This document shows, one piece after another, positions 10,143 through 20,737 of a DNA stretch of 60,000 nt (the first letter of the stretch is position 1; each line of letters begins with the position of its first letter). Under the pieces are notes generated by a model that saw only the letters and a program-made list of their open reading frames with translations, had not been told where the DNA came from and did no database searches. Origin of the DNA: Cryptomeria japonica (taxonomy: Eukaryota > Streptophyta > Pinopsida > Cupressales > Cupressaceae); assembly GCF_030272615.1 (NCBI RefSeq), contig NC_081407.1:380765179-380825178 (forward strand), given 5' to 3'. A program made the translations under genes and the position numbers.

Positions 10143-11276
10143 TGACGCAGTCTTGATGGTACTCTCCTTCCATGTCTAGAATAGGATGAGATAACAAAGG
10201 CCTTGGAAGAGGTACATGAAGGAATTTGTGGAACTCACACAAGCGATCCTTCACTAGCCAAGAAGATCATGCGCACTGGATACTATTGGCCATCCATGGA
10301 AAAAGACTCTTACTACTTTATCACAAAATGCAAGAAATGTCAAGTTCATGGAGACCTAATACATGCACCAGCACAGGAATTGCAACCCATCACAACACCA
10401 TGGCCTTTTTGTCAATGGGGACTTGACCTTGTGGGTAAAATCCATCCATCTTCATCCAATGACCACAAATTCATTATTACAGCCACCGAATACTTCACAA
10501 AGTGGATCAAAGTTATTCCACTTACCCAAGTCACCGACAAGCAGATTGCCTCATTCATCCTTAATTACATCATCTGCCAGTATGGTGTACCCATGTCCAT
10601 CATCACAGATAATTGTCTTCCTTTCAAGAATCAGGATGTCTGTGAACTTTGTGAGAAGTTTCACATCCAATGCCGCTTTTCCACTCGCTATTACCCACAA
10701 GGCAATGGTCAGGTTGAAGCATCAAACAAGAACATATTGAGAATCCTCAAGAAGACAGTCAATGATGTCGGTCGTGATTGGCATGTTCAATTAAATCCAG
10801 CACTATGGGCATATCGAACTAGCATTCAAACCCTTACAGGCGCAACTCCCTACTCACTGGTCTATGGAGCAGAGGCCATCCTTCCTATCGAAGCTGAAAT
10901 ACCATCTCTATGGGTTTCCTTGCATAATCTCATAGATGATGAAGCATACAAAGTATCCCGTCTTCAAGACTTGGAACTACTTGATGAGAAACGACAAGCT
11001 GCATACAATCACCTCAAAGCCTATCAACAGCACATGAGCAAAAGCTATAATCATCGAGTTAGACCTCGTACATTTGAGGTAGGTGATCTTGTTCTTACAT
11101 AAAATCTTCGCAACCAACCAAATAGAGAGCATCAAGGAAAGTTTGAATCAAACTGGCTGGGTCCATATGTTATCATTGCTATATTTGGGTCTAGGGCATA
11201 TTAGTTGGCTACTTTAGAAGGAGAACTGCTAGTAGATCCAATCAACAACATGCACCTCAAACGGTTTTATACATAA
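10143..11276 (+). pseudogene. pol: Integrase of element A
   Basis: Zinc-binding part VHEGICGTHT with KCKKCQVHG, then the DDE core: GLDLVGK, IITDNCLPF and GQVEASNKN. The C-terminal half has YNHRVRPRTFEVGDLVL and a GPY-type end NWLGPYV; the polyprotein stops after LKRFYT (TAA 11274-11276). All three catalytic acids are present. A TAG at 10183 and a TAA at 11101 interrupt it. There is no chromodomain. Confidence 0.85.
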
Positions 11277-13479
11277 GCTGTCCAGAGCATTAGGCTCCCA
11301 TACATACCAGAAAAACACCAAAAACATTCAGATAAATATCCTGAAGAACAAAACAAAAAAAATCAAAATAGTAAAGAAAAATCATGCATCCAAACGGTGA
11401 ACAACCACTCCGGTGGCACCTTGGGTCAGTGTGATGGTGAAAACCTGGCAAACAAGCGCCACTCGTAAAGGTTATGGCTCCATTTTCTTTTAGACTTGTT
11501 GCGATCACATTCATTGCATCCACTCATCCATCAGTCAAACCATGGCTTGTTATTGATCTGCAATCAAGGATAGTACTTCATGTGTCTTGCATCCCACTTT
11601 TTCATAGTCATGTCTAAGCTGGGGGCAATGCCCTTAACCTATTTGATGGAAGTGGATTCAACATTACTTGTGAGTCATTGAGTTCTTCATTCCAAAACCA
11701 CTCACAAAATCCAAAAACATTAAAAAAAAATGTCTCACAAAATTCCAAAAACATTCAAAACTGTCTCACAAAATCCAAAAACATTAAAAAATGTCTCACA
11801 AAATTTCAAAAACATTCAAAAAACACTCACAAAATCCAAAAACATTAGAAAACATCAAAAATCAATAAAAAATATGGCAACGCTTTTGTACTTACACATT
11901 CAAGCAGATACCAAACAAACATTGTGAAATACTCAAATGATGATCACTTATCATATCAACCAAACAATCAACATCTACACACAAATTGTCTTAACAAGGA
12001 TGCATCATTCCTTACCAAAACAAAGACAAGATGACATTTTTTTTACAAGAAAATTATGTTTAAGCTATCAAGTACTTGGTTGATTTGTAGGTTATTTATT
12101 CATTTATATCAGGTTCCTACGCTACTTCGAGATATCCACAAGTGATTAGAGTGGCCGAGATGGTTCCTAAGCATTGTTTGTATGTCTTTTGCGAATTTTT
12201 CCAATGAAGTTCTGGGGCATTCACTAATGGTGTCTATGTGGGAAGTTCACTAAGTTACGTGATCTTATGCAAAATACACTCATGGATCACTATGACTTGT
12301 TGACTACATCGTATACCTTGACCATATCAGCATGAACCATTATGGAGGGTCCATATTCTTTATTTATTTATGCTTCTTGTTTGTAGGTACAATGCTCCAA
12401 ACTTGGTTCCTACTGCCTTGTCCAAGATTGATACTACCGTGCTCAATGATGAAAAATAAAGCACTATGGATCATTATTTCATCTCATCTGTATATATTGC
12501 ATCCTGTTGCATTTTATCCATCCATACATTCATAATAGTTGCATATCATTCATACATAGTCATAACAATGCATACTCTATTTTACTCATCTTCTTCCATA
12601 GGAATGAGCCATAGGTCCTCCATATCTTCTATCTAACATTGAATCCCCTCCTCACCCTCCCCATCTCAATAATCAGCATCACATACCCTACATCATGTCC
12701 CATCAACCCAATCAAGAAAGTTATTATGTCTGCACAGGTACATCAACTCACACACACCTAGACTATCAACAAATACTCTGATCAAGTATCTTCGGGTCTC
12801 AATAGGTAATTGATTATGGCAAACCTAGACTACAACAGACATTTATCATAATGACCTAGTCTCAACGGGCCTGCTATGATTCATCACAACCAACCCACAA
12901 CACACACACACTATCAATTTCTCAATCAATCCAACACAATCACAACGGACAATTACATCAATTGTCTAAGTCTCAACGAGTATTTTGCTTCCTATACCTT
13001 GACTTCATCGAGCCATTACATCAATTGTCTAAGTCACAACAAGTCACTTTGATTCACTTACTCAGACTTTATCCTATCCAAGCGAACAACTGACATCAAC
13101 TGCCATGCTTTGACTCGACCGGGGTAGTTTAACCAATTGTACCAGATTGTCCAACCATTTTGATCAATTGTACAGTATCAATCAAAAGCACAACACCACA
13201 TTTGCACCGTATCTCCTGCATATCCTACAGGTACTCACTGGCTTGCCATTTCTCCGTATTCACTCTATTTTCTTCCATTCTTTCACCATTATTTCTAATT
13301 TCTTCTATTCTACCTCCCCTCCACTTCTCGTTCTTTTTCGAGAGATCACCCGCTTTTTTGAATTTTTTTGGCCCATCTCTCGAGGGCGCATACCACCCAC
13401 TAAATTAAAATTTATGGGGCATATTTCTTCACAACTATTTTTATTTCTTTGAAACGACGCAATAAAACTGCACCGTCTC
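11277..13479 (+). other. 3' non-coding region of element A
   Basis: 2.2 kb between the pol stop and the PPT without a credible gene. It holds an AT-rich minisatellite (11695-11870, units like cacaaaatccaaaaacatt), a block conserved with B and C around 11380-11520, and repeats of caattacatcaattgtctaa near 12940-13030. Confidence 0.7.
11695..11870 (+). repeat. Minisatellite in 3' region of element A
   Basis: Tandem, imperfect units of about 25-35 bp built on tctcacaaaatccaaaaac. Related arrays sit at the same place in B (33145-33275) and, reversed, in C (40290-40455). Confidence 0.7.
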
Positions 13480-13492
13480 AAAGAGGGGCAAA
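13480..13492 (+). other. Polypurine tract of element A
   Basis: aaagaggggcaaa lies directly before the LTR start TGTAG. The identical tract precedes the 3' LTRs of B and C, so it is the plus-strand primer. Confidence 0.8.
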
Positions 13493-14828
13493 TGTAGACA
13501 CATAAATTTTTCCACTTAATTAAATGAATATTTAGTATTTATTTGATTATTTAACCATCAATCAATAATTAATTAAATTAATATTTAATTAATTCGTCTT
13601 AACCCTCTTCTCCTATTAATTAAATAAATTATTCAATTTATTTGATTTAATTCACTTAACCAAATTCAAACTATTAATTAAATAAATAAATCATATTTGT
13701 TTAATTAAATCTTCTCTCACATTTAAATAAATTTATATTTATTTAAATCCCGCAAAATCTCATCTCTCACATTTAAATAAATTAACATTTATTTAAATCA
13801 CCTTTATCCTCCACCCACTTGCATTTTCCTACAAATGCAAGTTGCACAACTTTTTTAAATAAATAAATTATTTATTTAAAATCTTATTTATCCTCACCCA
13901 CTTGAAACCTTTAATGGCTTCCCTTAAAGTCTTCAAACTCAATGGCTTCCTTCTAGAGTCTTCTCAAGCCTTTAATGGTTTTCCCTTAAAGTCTTCAAAC
14001 TCAATGGCTTCTTTCTAGAGTCTTCTTAAGCCTTTAATGGTTTCCCTCAAAGTCTTCAACCATTTAATGCTTTATCTTCATTTTTCTCATATAAATAAAT
14101 TAAGATTTATTTAAATAAAATCCAAAATTCACATTCACATTTAAATAAATTAATACTTATTTAAATATCTATCCAAATGCAAATTACACCATTTAATTGA
14201 AATAAATGATTTTATTTTAATTGAAAATCCCAAAATTCCTCCCACTTGCATTCTCCTACAAAATCCACTTGCATGCCTAAATCCCTTCTAGATTCTTCTA
14301 ACTCCTTCTAATTAGCCTAATCCTATCCTAATCATTGTCACATTCCTAAATAAAAGGAACTCACTTCTCAAAAACCTCCTAAGTCTTCAATAACCATTAA
14401 AGGCTTTATGTCTTCAAATGGTTAACCTCTAAAGTCTTCCAAACCATTAAAGGCTCTTAAATAACCATTTATGGTTAACTCACCTTTTACCTTTGGTTAG
14501 AGACTTTCCTCTAACTTAACCATCCTTTTGACTCATGGGTCTCTTCAAAGTATTTATTTCTTTGACTAAGGTAACCATTTAACCCTTGCACATTCATTTA
14601 TCCCTTGGATAAAAGGAATATCCATTAACCTAACCCTAACCCAACCCCCTAGGGTAACCATCATGTCCCCTCAAGCATTTAATGCTCCTTATCTCTCCTC
14701 ACAAGCCTCCTCATGGTGACACTTGTCAACATGGGATTGGGTTGAAAGTCTCACATGGATTGAATATCTTTCAATCCTAACCCTTGTTAAGATTGCTCAA
14801 TCTTAACCATTCATTTCCCCATTTCTTC

Positions 14829-14836
14829 TATAAATA
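14829..14836 (+). promoter_or_regulatory. TATA box of element A 3' LTR
   Basis: TATAAATA, homologous to the box at 861. It could drive read-out into the flanking E remnant. Confidence 0.65.
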
Positions 14837-14990
14837 GAACCCTTCTCCTCAAGCAAAGAAGGAAGCATTAGAGTATTGTTGTTATACTGGTATTAGCATA
14901 GAGCTTTTTCATAGCATCACTATCTACACTTGCATAGCATTTGTTTATCATATTCAACCATCTTGAATCTCCATATGGCATCCATGGCTA

Positions 14991-15176
14991 GTGCTAAAAG
15001 TTGAGAGGTACACTCATGTGGAACTTGGAGAGGAGAGGAACAAGGAAGGAGCAACTATAAGCATCTTTATTAGCATTTGGAGGAGTATAGTTTATCTATT
15101 CTATGTTTGTATGCTTTCTATTTCATGCTTAATATCTCTCTTGATATGCCTGTTTAGGATAATCTTTTGTTACTAA
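14991..15176 (+). CDS. LTR small ORF, copy in A 3' LTR
   Basis: 61 codons, same frame and layout as the copy at 1023. The internal ATG is ATA here, so this copy has only the GTG start or the Met codon at residue 41. The hydrophobic half is intact. Confidence 0.3.
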   Translation: MLKVERYTHVELGEERNKEGATISIFISIWRSIVYLFYVCMLSISCLISLLICLFRIIFCY

Positions 15177-15249
15177 CACTAACGTTTGTTTCTTGTGCTC
15201 TTGTGTGTGTTGTCATCGAACATATTTTAATCCTTTTTGCAGAGCATCA

Positions 15250-15254
15250 GTTAC
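15250..15254 (+). repeat. Presumed right target duplication of element A
   Basis: gttac follows the LTR end. The left copy lies outside the window, so this is unconfirmed. Confidence 0.5.
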
Positions 15255-15630
15255 TATACCGTTATTAGCCTAGACATTTAAAGCTTTCTCATAGCATCAT
15301 CATTTTCATTTGCATAGTACCTTGTTTAAGCATTTTCAATCTTGAATCTCCATATGGCATCCATGGTTTGTGCTAAAAGCTGAGAGCTTCAATTATTTGG
15401 GACTTGGAAAGGAGAGAAACAAAGGAGGAATATCATCTAAGCATCATGGAGGCATCTTAGGAAGGCTCTTTTCTCTTTCTCTTTTTATTTAAGCTTCTTT
15501 CATGTTTCTTTGAATCACTTTTGATATGCTTTGGATTGTTTTTAGTTCTTTGTTTTGGTTTCATTGTTGAACTAACCTACTAACATTGAGCTTTGCCTTT
15601 TGACTCTTGAAGCGATTTCCCACAACATCA
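15250..15630 (+). repeat. R/U5 end of the 5' LTR of element E
   Basis: Aligns with 911-1283 of A: attagc, catagcatca, atctccatatggcatccatgg, then ctaaaagctgagag, ending in catca. The region of the LTR small ORF is recognisable (ERNKGG) but breaks off after about 35 codons, so it is decayed here. Confidence 0.8.
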
Positions 15631-16082
15631 TTTGGTTTTGTGGATGCATGAACTATAAAAGTTGCCGAAACCATAGTCAAAATTACAGGGATTGCAGATA
15701 ATCGAAACAACCCCACTACCATCAAGGTAATCCTCAAAACAATCTAGGAAATGAACCTTTAAATACACAACAAGAGGAACCTAAAAATAGGTACCTTATG
15801 TACAAACCTAATTGCACCTACACACCCTTGGGAGAATCTCTTGAAAAGATTTTACGTCGGCTCATCTTTTCTGATCTTATCACATTACCTAAAACATTAA
15901 TCTATGAACCATAGGTCAACCCTTCATGGTGGAGAGATAATGAGTATTGTGAATTTCATAAAGGAAGAGGGCACTAAGCAAACAACTTCCATCGATTAAA
16001 AGATATCATTCAAGACCTTGTTGACCGATGTGACATAGAAGTGGATGGTTGCAATGCAAAAACTTCCAATGTTGATCATACC
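15631..16082 (+). pseudogene. gag: gag fragment of element E
   Basis: Begins in the first bases of the PBS (TGGT at 15633) and jumps at once into gag, at the point homologous to VVDARTI in B. PBS, leader, ORF1 and about 360 codons of gag are therefore deleted. Recognisable: TYTPLGESLEKILRRL, WWRDNEYCEFHKGRGH (zinc knuckle) and LKDIIQDLVDR. Several TGA/TAG stops are present. It is cut by element D and resumes at 55039. Confidence 0.75.
16078..16082 (+). repeat. Left target duplication of element D
   Basis: atacc; an identical copy lies at 55034-55038. Confidence 0.85.
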
Positions 16083-17209
16083 CGTTGGCATTTTGATGAT
16101 GTTTTGATTGTCATTGATGGACACGCACTTTCTTGATGTACGAGTTATGCTCAACCAGTATTATGTATTATTGAATGTATAGTCTTTAGACTATAGATAT
16201 TTTGCAGAAGATGGTTTACCGGTCACAGATTCACTAAAGATCCCAAGCGGTACAAAGGACCCAAGTGGTAGTTAACTTTTGATCGGAAGACTATGATTTT
16301 CCAGTCTTCATTTTTGTCAATTGGTAATTAGTATATTGTATTAATCGGTATATATCTATGATAAGTTACCAACCGGTATTACTATAATGTGTGATGAGTT
16401 ATCATCCACCAACACTTTGGTGGTGATTTTGTGTCGTGTTACCAAATGTGTCTAGATGCATTGTACCTAGGAACTTGTAGTCTAGTTCTATTGGACCAAC
16501 ATGAAATCAAATTCCTTTATAAGGATATCATGTCTAGGGTTTGCATGGATGAGATAATGTACGAGAGATAGAATAGAAAAGGTTATGTGCGATCATTGGA
16601 GAGAAGATTAGGTTTGTGTGAAGAGATAGAGTGTGGAGATATTGAAGATTCAAGTAATGTTGAAATGCATTAACAATGAGTTGTCAAGGATCTAACTAAG
16701 CATATTGTGATAGCATCTAGATCATTCCCTTGTTGATTACTAATATCTTCAACAAGTCTGAAACCCTTAACTAGGTAGGCCCAACAAAGCCTTTGTAAAT
16801 CCTCTAACAAGGTGGTTCACAACTGTGGATCTGAAATCCTTTAACAAGGTAGTCTTTAACGGGACTTATCTCCTAATAGAGATCTAGATTCCTAATAGGA
16901 TCTGTTCTAGTGAAGAACATTGTATGACCTTAACTAGTCTGACCTTAACTGGTCTGGTTACTATTCTGCAGATAGTTACTTGTGAGTTTCTGCTCACCAT
17001 GGTTTTTCCCATTTGGGTTTCCATGTCAAATATCTTGTGTTATGGTGATTGTGCTCTTGTGGGTGAATGCTTTGTTTTCTATTTGGTTTGCACTTATCTT
17101 AACCGGTTTATTAGTGAATATGTTGCACCGGTTATTTGCTAAACTGTTTAAAAGTTTGACTACAGTATTTTTTGGTATACTAATTCACCTCCCCTCTTAG
17201 TATTCATCA
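16083..17209 (+). repeat. 5' LTR of element D, 1127 bp
   Basis: Matches 53906-55033 along its length. The first base is C where the 3' copy has T, and it lacks about 15 bp (aattgttccaaccgg) found in the 3' copy. Ends TATTCATCA. Contains several accggt motifs. Confidence 0.9.
16518..16524 (+). promoter_or_regulatory. Possible TATA box in D 5' LTR
   Basis: TATAAGG in the middle of the LTR, also present in the 3' LTR. Weak match; suggested by position only. Confidence 0.35.
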
Positions 17210-17211
17210 AT

Positions 17212-17223
17212 TGGTATCAGAGC
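17212..17223 (+). other. Primer binding site of element D (initiator tRNA-Met)
   Basis: TGGTATCAGAGC, 2 bp after the LTR end, is the usual plant PBS complementary to initiator tRNA-Met. Confidence 0.9.
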
Positions 17224-17259
17224 CAACCTTTCTATAAGTTTAACCGCTTGGAAGGAGAT

Positions 17260-18529
17260 ATGGGAGAATACAGTGTGAGGGAAATTACTCATCATCTCAC
17301 TCAGACTGAGAGAGCCTATGATAAACTTAAAGTCAAGTATAAAGCCTCTTTGGCCAAGAGAAGAGAGCATGCTAAGAAACTAATGTAACTTACTGAAAAT
17401 AGCTCTTTTGATGAAGCAGACATGGATGCCCTAGTTGAAGAATTTGAAAAACTGAATGAATCTAAAGCCAACCCGATAAGGGAGTTGCAAGGATTGACTA
17501 TTAGAATGAGTCAGGGGCTTGAGAACAAAAGGAAAGTTGAAGATTTGGTAAAATGCAAAGATCATGAGATCTCCAAGCTGAAGCAAGAAATCAGTACCCT
17601 TATCACTCATCTCCAAGAGAGTAAGGTGGAAAAAGAAGAAATACAAGGTGAACTAAACATGGCTATTTCTTAGAATGCAACCTTGATGGAATCCAATGCT
17701 ACTATTTCCAAGGAACTTATTGAGTCAAAAGAGATACTTGCCAAATTCAATCAGAGTACTGCTAAGCTAGAAGCTAGAATCGGCAAAGCCAGTAAAGAAT
17801 ACCACTGGGCTTGGTTTCTCTAGATATGAGGAAGGTGAGACCTTTGGAACAAAAGCTGAAACATCAAAGAAGCAACTGACATCCAAGGATAAAGGTAAGC
17901 AAAAATTTAAACCTATATGCTTTAATTGTCTCAAAGAAGGACATATTGCCAATGTGTGTAGAAGCAAGACCTACAACAATTTTCCTTATTTTCAAAACAA
18001 TATGCTTAGATCCAATAGATTCAATGGAAACTGTTATGCATGCAACAAGTTTGGGCATAAAGCATTTGAATGCAGGTCAATTTTTTATAACACTGGGAGA
18101 TATCCTCCAAGGACTCAAGGAGTCATTTCGGTACTTCCTGTGAACCAAAATCCCAACCGGTACAATACCTATGACCATCAGTCAGGTGGTTATAAAGAAG
18201 CAACTAGTTGGAGAGCAACTTGTTTGATCTGTTGTGGTAGTGGTCACACTGCTGCAACATGTAGAAGGAAGAATGGAAGTATGAATAATGGACCATGGAG
18301 AACACCTAGAATGGTATGCTATCATTGCAACAAACCGAGACACACTGCCAAAACTTGCAGACTGAGAAAGAACCTATTGGGTGATATACCAATCACTCCA
18401 GAAGGGAAGATTGATGTTAAAACTGTTCAAATGAAAATGAATAAAACTTGGAAAAAGAAATCAAAAGAAGAGTCACAAAATGAACCTACTTTTGCACCTA
18501 GTGTGGAAGTCTCTAAACCGACAAACTAA
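17260..18529 (+). pseudogene. gag: Truncated gag of element D: coiled coil plus four zinc knuckles
   Basis: First ATG after the PBS (17260) opens MGEYSVREITHHL. The first 180 residues are charged heptad-like coiled coil (KVEDLVKCKDHEISKLKQE). A frameshift near 17800 leads to NTTGLGF and a basic stretch, then four CX2CX4HX4C knuckles: CFNCLKEGHIANVC (about 17921), CYACNKFGHKAFEC, CLICCGSGHTAATC and CYHCNKPRHTAKTC. The frame ends at 18527. The nucleocapsid part would bind RNA. The capsid domain normally found N-terminal to this in copia gag proteins is absent, since the PBS is only 36 bp upstream of the ATG. Stops at 17386 and 17671. It may use a partner element's capsid. Confidence 0.8.
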
Positions 18530-18962
18530 GCTTCAGAAAGCTTAGGGGGAACATATCGATGAAATATTTTGAACCCCCAGTTTATATCGGTAAAGACCTT
18601 AACCGGTATATGTTACTTGTCAACCGACAGAAGATTTGAAGCAGTAAAAGGCAAAATTAGGGTTTGTGCCCTAGCGGTGATACATTTATTATGGTAGGTG
18701 AGAGTTTGTTTAAAAGGGTTTTCATCGTCATTTTCACTTATCTATTTTCGAAAGAAGAATTTTCAAGAGCAAAGCAACCAGAGTATTTGTTTAGAAGTTG
18801 AAGAAATCTTGTGCAAAATCTTGCAATCATCTTCAAGCAAATCAGTGAAGAACACTAAGCAGTGAACTAACAACCGAAGTGTTGTATTGTGCATGATATC
18901 GACAAGACCTAAATTAGAGATTGTGAAGGTATTTTTTGGAAATTCTTTCTTATCATTTGGTT
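18530..18962 (+). other. Spacer between gag and orphan ORF of element D
   Basis: No ORF. Starts with an agcttaggggg word like those at the end of D (53810), so pol may have been lost here. The remainder resembles a 5' UTR (A/G-rich, ending shortly before the ATG at 18963). Confidence 0.5.
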
Positions 18963-20363
18963 ATGGCTTCCGCATCGCATTCTAGTTCTAGTGCACCTGA
19001 AGATACACCTGATTTTCTTCAAAAGAAAATGAAATACAATGCCCTATCTCAAATTCCCATCAGAGTCATTATCGAGGGAGATGTTTTAGGGTATATAGAT
19101 TGTAAGTTGGAAGACCTAGGATCCCTAGTAATTCACTCCCAGTTAAGTCTATTCTATGGAGATGACAAGAAGATCAAACCGGAGTATAGAATCCTCGAGA
19201 AGATGAATTTGCACAATGCGGTATACTTTCTAGAAGAATTTACAGAAGAACATATTCGCATTATCCTCAACAGAGTGCATGGTGACAAGATGTATCTCAA
19301 GCGGACCCATGACATCACACCGAAGGTGATTCATGTTGTCACCAGACTTTACAATGTTGGTGAAGTACTTGTTCTACGGAAGGTCACCAAAACTCAAATG
19401 ACACAGCTCACCGGTTCTATGAGTAACCAACGGGCAATGACCGTCAACACCATTTTTGATGATCTGGTAAAATATGCTTGCATGGTGATTGGTTACATGA
19501 TATTTTATGCTAGCAGAATGAACTATGTCCCTGCTGCTGCGGTGAATGCTGCTTATAGGATGATCAAGGAAGACACCAAATATGACCTATGTACCTGTTT
19601 ACAGAAGCAACTGTTGGTGAATTTGAAATCCATCAAACATGATAAATCTCTGAGATTCAAGTTTGGACAACTTCTGGTCAGTTTATTCTTCTACTTTCAA
19701 GGTTATTTCCCTGGAGTAGGTGATGTTCAATGGTCTACTGACCTACCAGTTTCCAGATAGATTAAGGAGAGTCTACAAGTAGTGGGAACTACATATCCTG
19801 AGGTTCTAAATAAGTATTTTGATGAATTCAAATGAAAGATGAGCCAGAGAATGAGGATGTCTGATGATATTGTGAAGAAGTATGAAGATGACATGTGCTT
19901 CACAATAAGGATAGATGACTGCATAATGGAAGCAGTTGAACTGAGAAAGGAAGTAGTTGGCCCTATGGGGTATGAAGTGGTGAATGACATGTTGATCGGG
20001 TATGCCTCTACCCTACTTGCCTCTCCACTAAAATCAAAGAAGAAAAGAACTGGTAGCTACTTGGAGAGGGTCACACCGATTGAGGAACCAAAGAAGAAAA
20101 AGGGCAAAGCAATGCCATTGGTATCTGCACCGGTTACATCTGGCAGTCCGAAAGTGACCAAGCGGTCACTAGCCAAAAAGAAACCTGAGAGCATTCCGGC
20201 AAAAGTATTCGAGAGGAAGTAGAAATCCAAGACTCACTCATCGGAGTTAGAGGATATTGAACCGGAGATTCAAACAAAGAAGACAAGGAAATCAAGCAAA
20301 AAGGTGAAGTCTATCTGTAATGTACCATCAACTTTTGCACCGGTAAATATTGATATTACCTAC
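18963..20363 (+). pseudogene. Orphan ORF of element D, N-terminal part (467 codons)
   Basis: Starts MASASHSSSSAPEDTPDF. A globular region follows (about residues 20-330) with IPIRVIIEGDVLGYIDCKL, ITPKVIHVVTRLYNVGE and the hydrophobic QLLVSLFFYFQGYFPGVG. Then comes a Lys-rich region (KSKKKRTGSYLE, KKKKGKAMP). Stops at 19758, 19833 and 20220. The frame runs to base 20363, where C is inserted, and continues in register at 51859 when C and one target copy are left out. I recognise no family with certainty; the ITPKVI..VTRL stretch faintly recalls the extra ORFs (env-like or mobile-domain-like) of some plant LTR elements. Position between gag and the 3' LTR fits an env-like ORF with pol deleted. 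Function unknown. Confidence 0.7.
20359..20363 (+). repeat. Left flank of element C, decayed target duplication
   Basis: cctac against cctct at 51854-51858; three of five bases agree. The frame of D's ORF supports this as the true junction. Confidence 0.5.
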
Positions 20364-20438
20364 TGATGCTCTGCAAAAAAGATTAGAAAATCTGTTTGAT
20401 GGCAACACACACAAGAGAACAAGAAACAAAGGTTAGTG

Positions 20439-20624
20439 TTAGCAACAAAAGATTATCCTAAACAGGCATATCAAGAGAGCTATTGAGCGTGAAATAGAAA
20501 CAATACAAACATAGAATAGATAAACTATACTCCTCCAAATGTTAATCAAGATGCTCATAGTTGATCCTCCCTTGTTCCTCTCCTCTCCAAGTTCCACATG
20601 AGTGTAGCTCTCAACTCTTAGCAC
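20439..20624 (-). CDS. LTR small ORF, copy in C 3' LTR
   Basis: 61 codons, GTG start, internal ATG kept (TMSILINIW). Ends LFRIIFCC. Differs from the C 5' LTR copy at several residues but stays open and hydrophobic. Confidence 0.3.
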   Translation of the reverse strand: MLRVESYTHVELGEERNKGGSTMSILINIWRSIVYLFYVCIVSISRSIALLICLFRIIFCC

Positions 20625-20732
20625 TAGCCATGGATGCCATATGGAGATTCAAGATGGTTGAATATGATAAACAAATGCTATGCAAGTGTAGATAGTGATG
20701 TTATGAAAAAGCTCTATGCTAATACCAGTATA

Positions 20733-20737
20733 ACAAC
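20733..20737 (+). repeat. Left target duplication of element B
   Basis: acaac; the perfect second copy is at 37136-37140. Confidence 0.95.

Larger units (their letters stand above)
1..15249 (+). mobile_element. Element A: Ty3/gypsy Tat/Ogre-type LTR retrotransposon, left end outside window
   Basis: Two direct LTRs (1-1283, cut by the window edge; 13493-15249) flank 12.2 kb holding a tRNA-Trp-like PBS, a pre-gag ORF, a gag-pol frame and a PPT. Order PR-RT-RNase H-second RNase H-integrase identifies Ty3/gypsy, Tat branch. The 5' LTR lacks about 460 bp that lie before the window; the whole element should be about 15.7 kb. It is inserted in the LTR of an older relative (element E), with presumed target duplication gttac at 15250-15254. 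The two LTRs differ by scattered substitutions and a 23-bp gap, so A is older than B. Confidence 0.95.
13493..15249 (+). repeat. 3' LTR of element A, 1757 bp
   Basis: Starts TGTAGACAC, ends GAGCATCA. The 5' third is AT-rich with nearly palindromic units (atttaaataaattaatattt), followed by about 61-bp tandem units with cttctagagtcttc, TATA box at 14829 and the small ORF at 14991-15176. Confidence 0.95.
20364..20737 (-). repeat. C 3' LTR, R/U5 end, cut off by element B
   Basis: Reverse complement of the last 374 bp of the A/C LTR, with the terminus TGATGCTCTGC (plus strand) at 20364. Continues at 37141 beyond B. Confidence 0.93.

Noticed and set aside
13147-13452. Ser/Phe-rich ORFs before the 3' LTR in A and B (also 34800-35150)
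   Set aside because: Pyrimidine-rich DNA read in several frames; lengths and frames differ between A, B and C.
16924-17200. Two small hydrophobic ORFs at the end of D's 5' LTR
   Set aside because: They overlap in different frames and are T-rich LTR sequence; the 3' LTR shows no sign of codon-level conservation.
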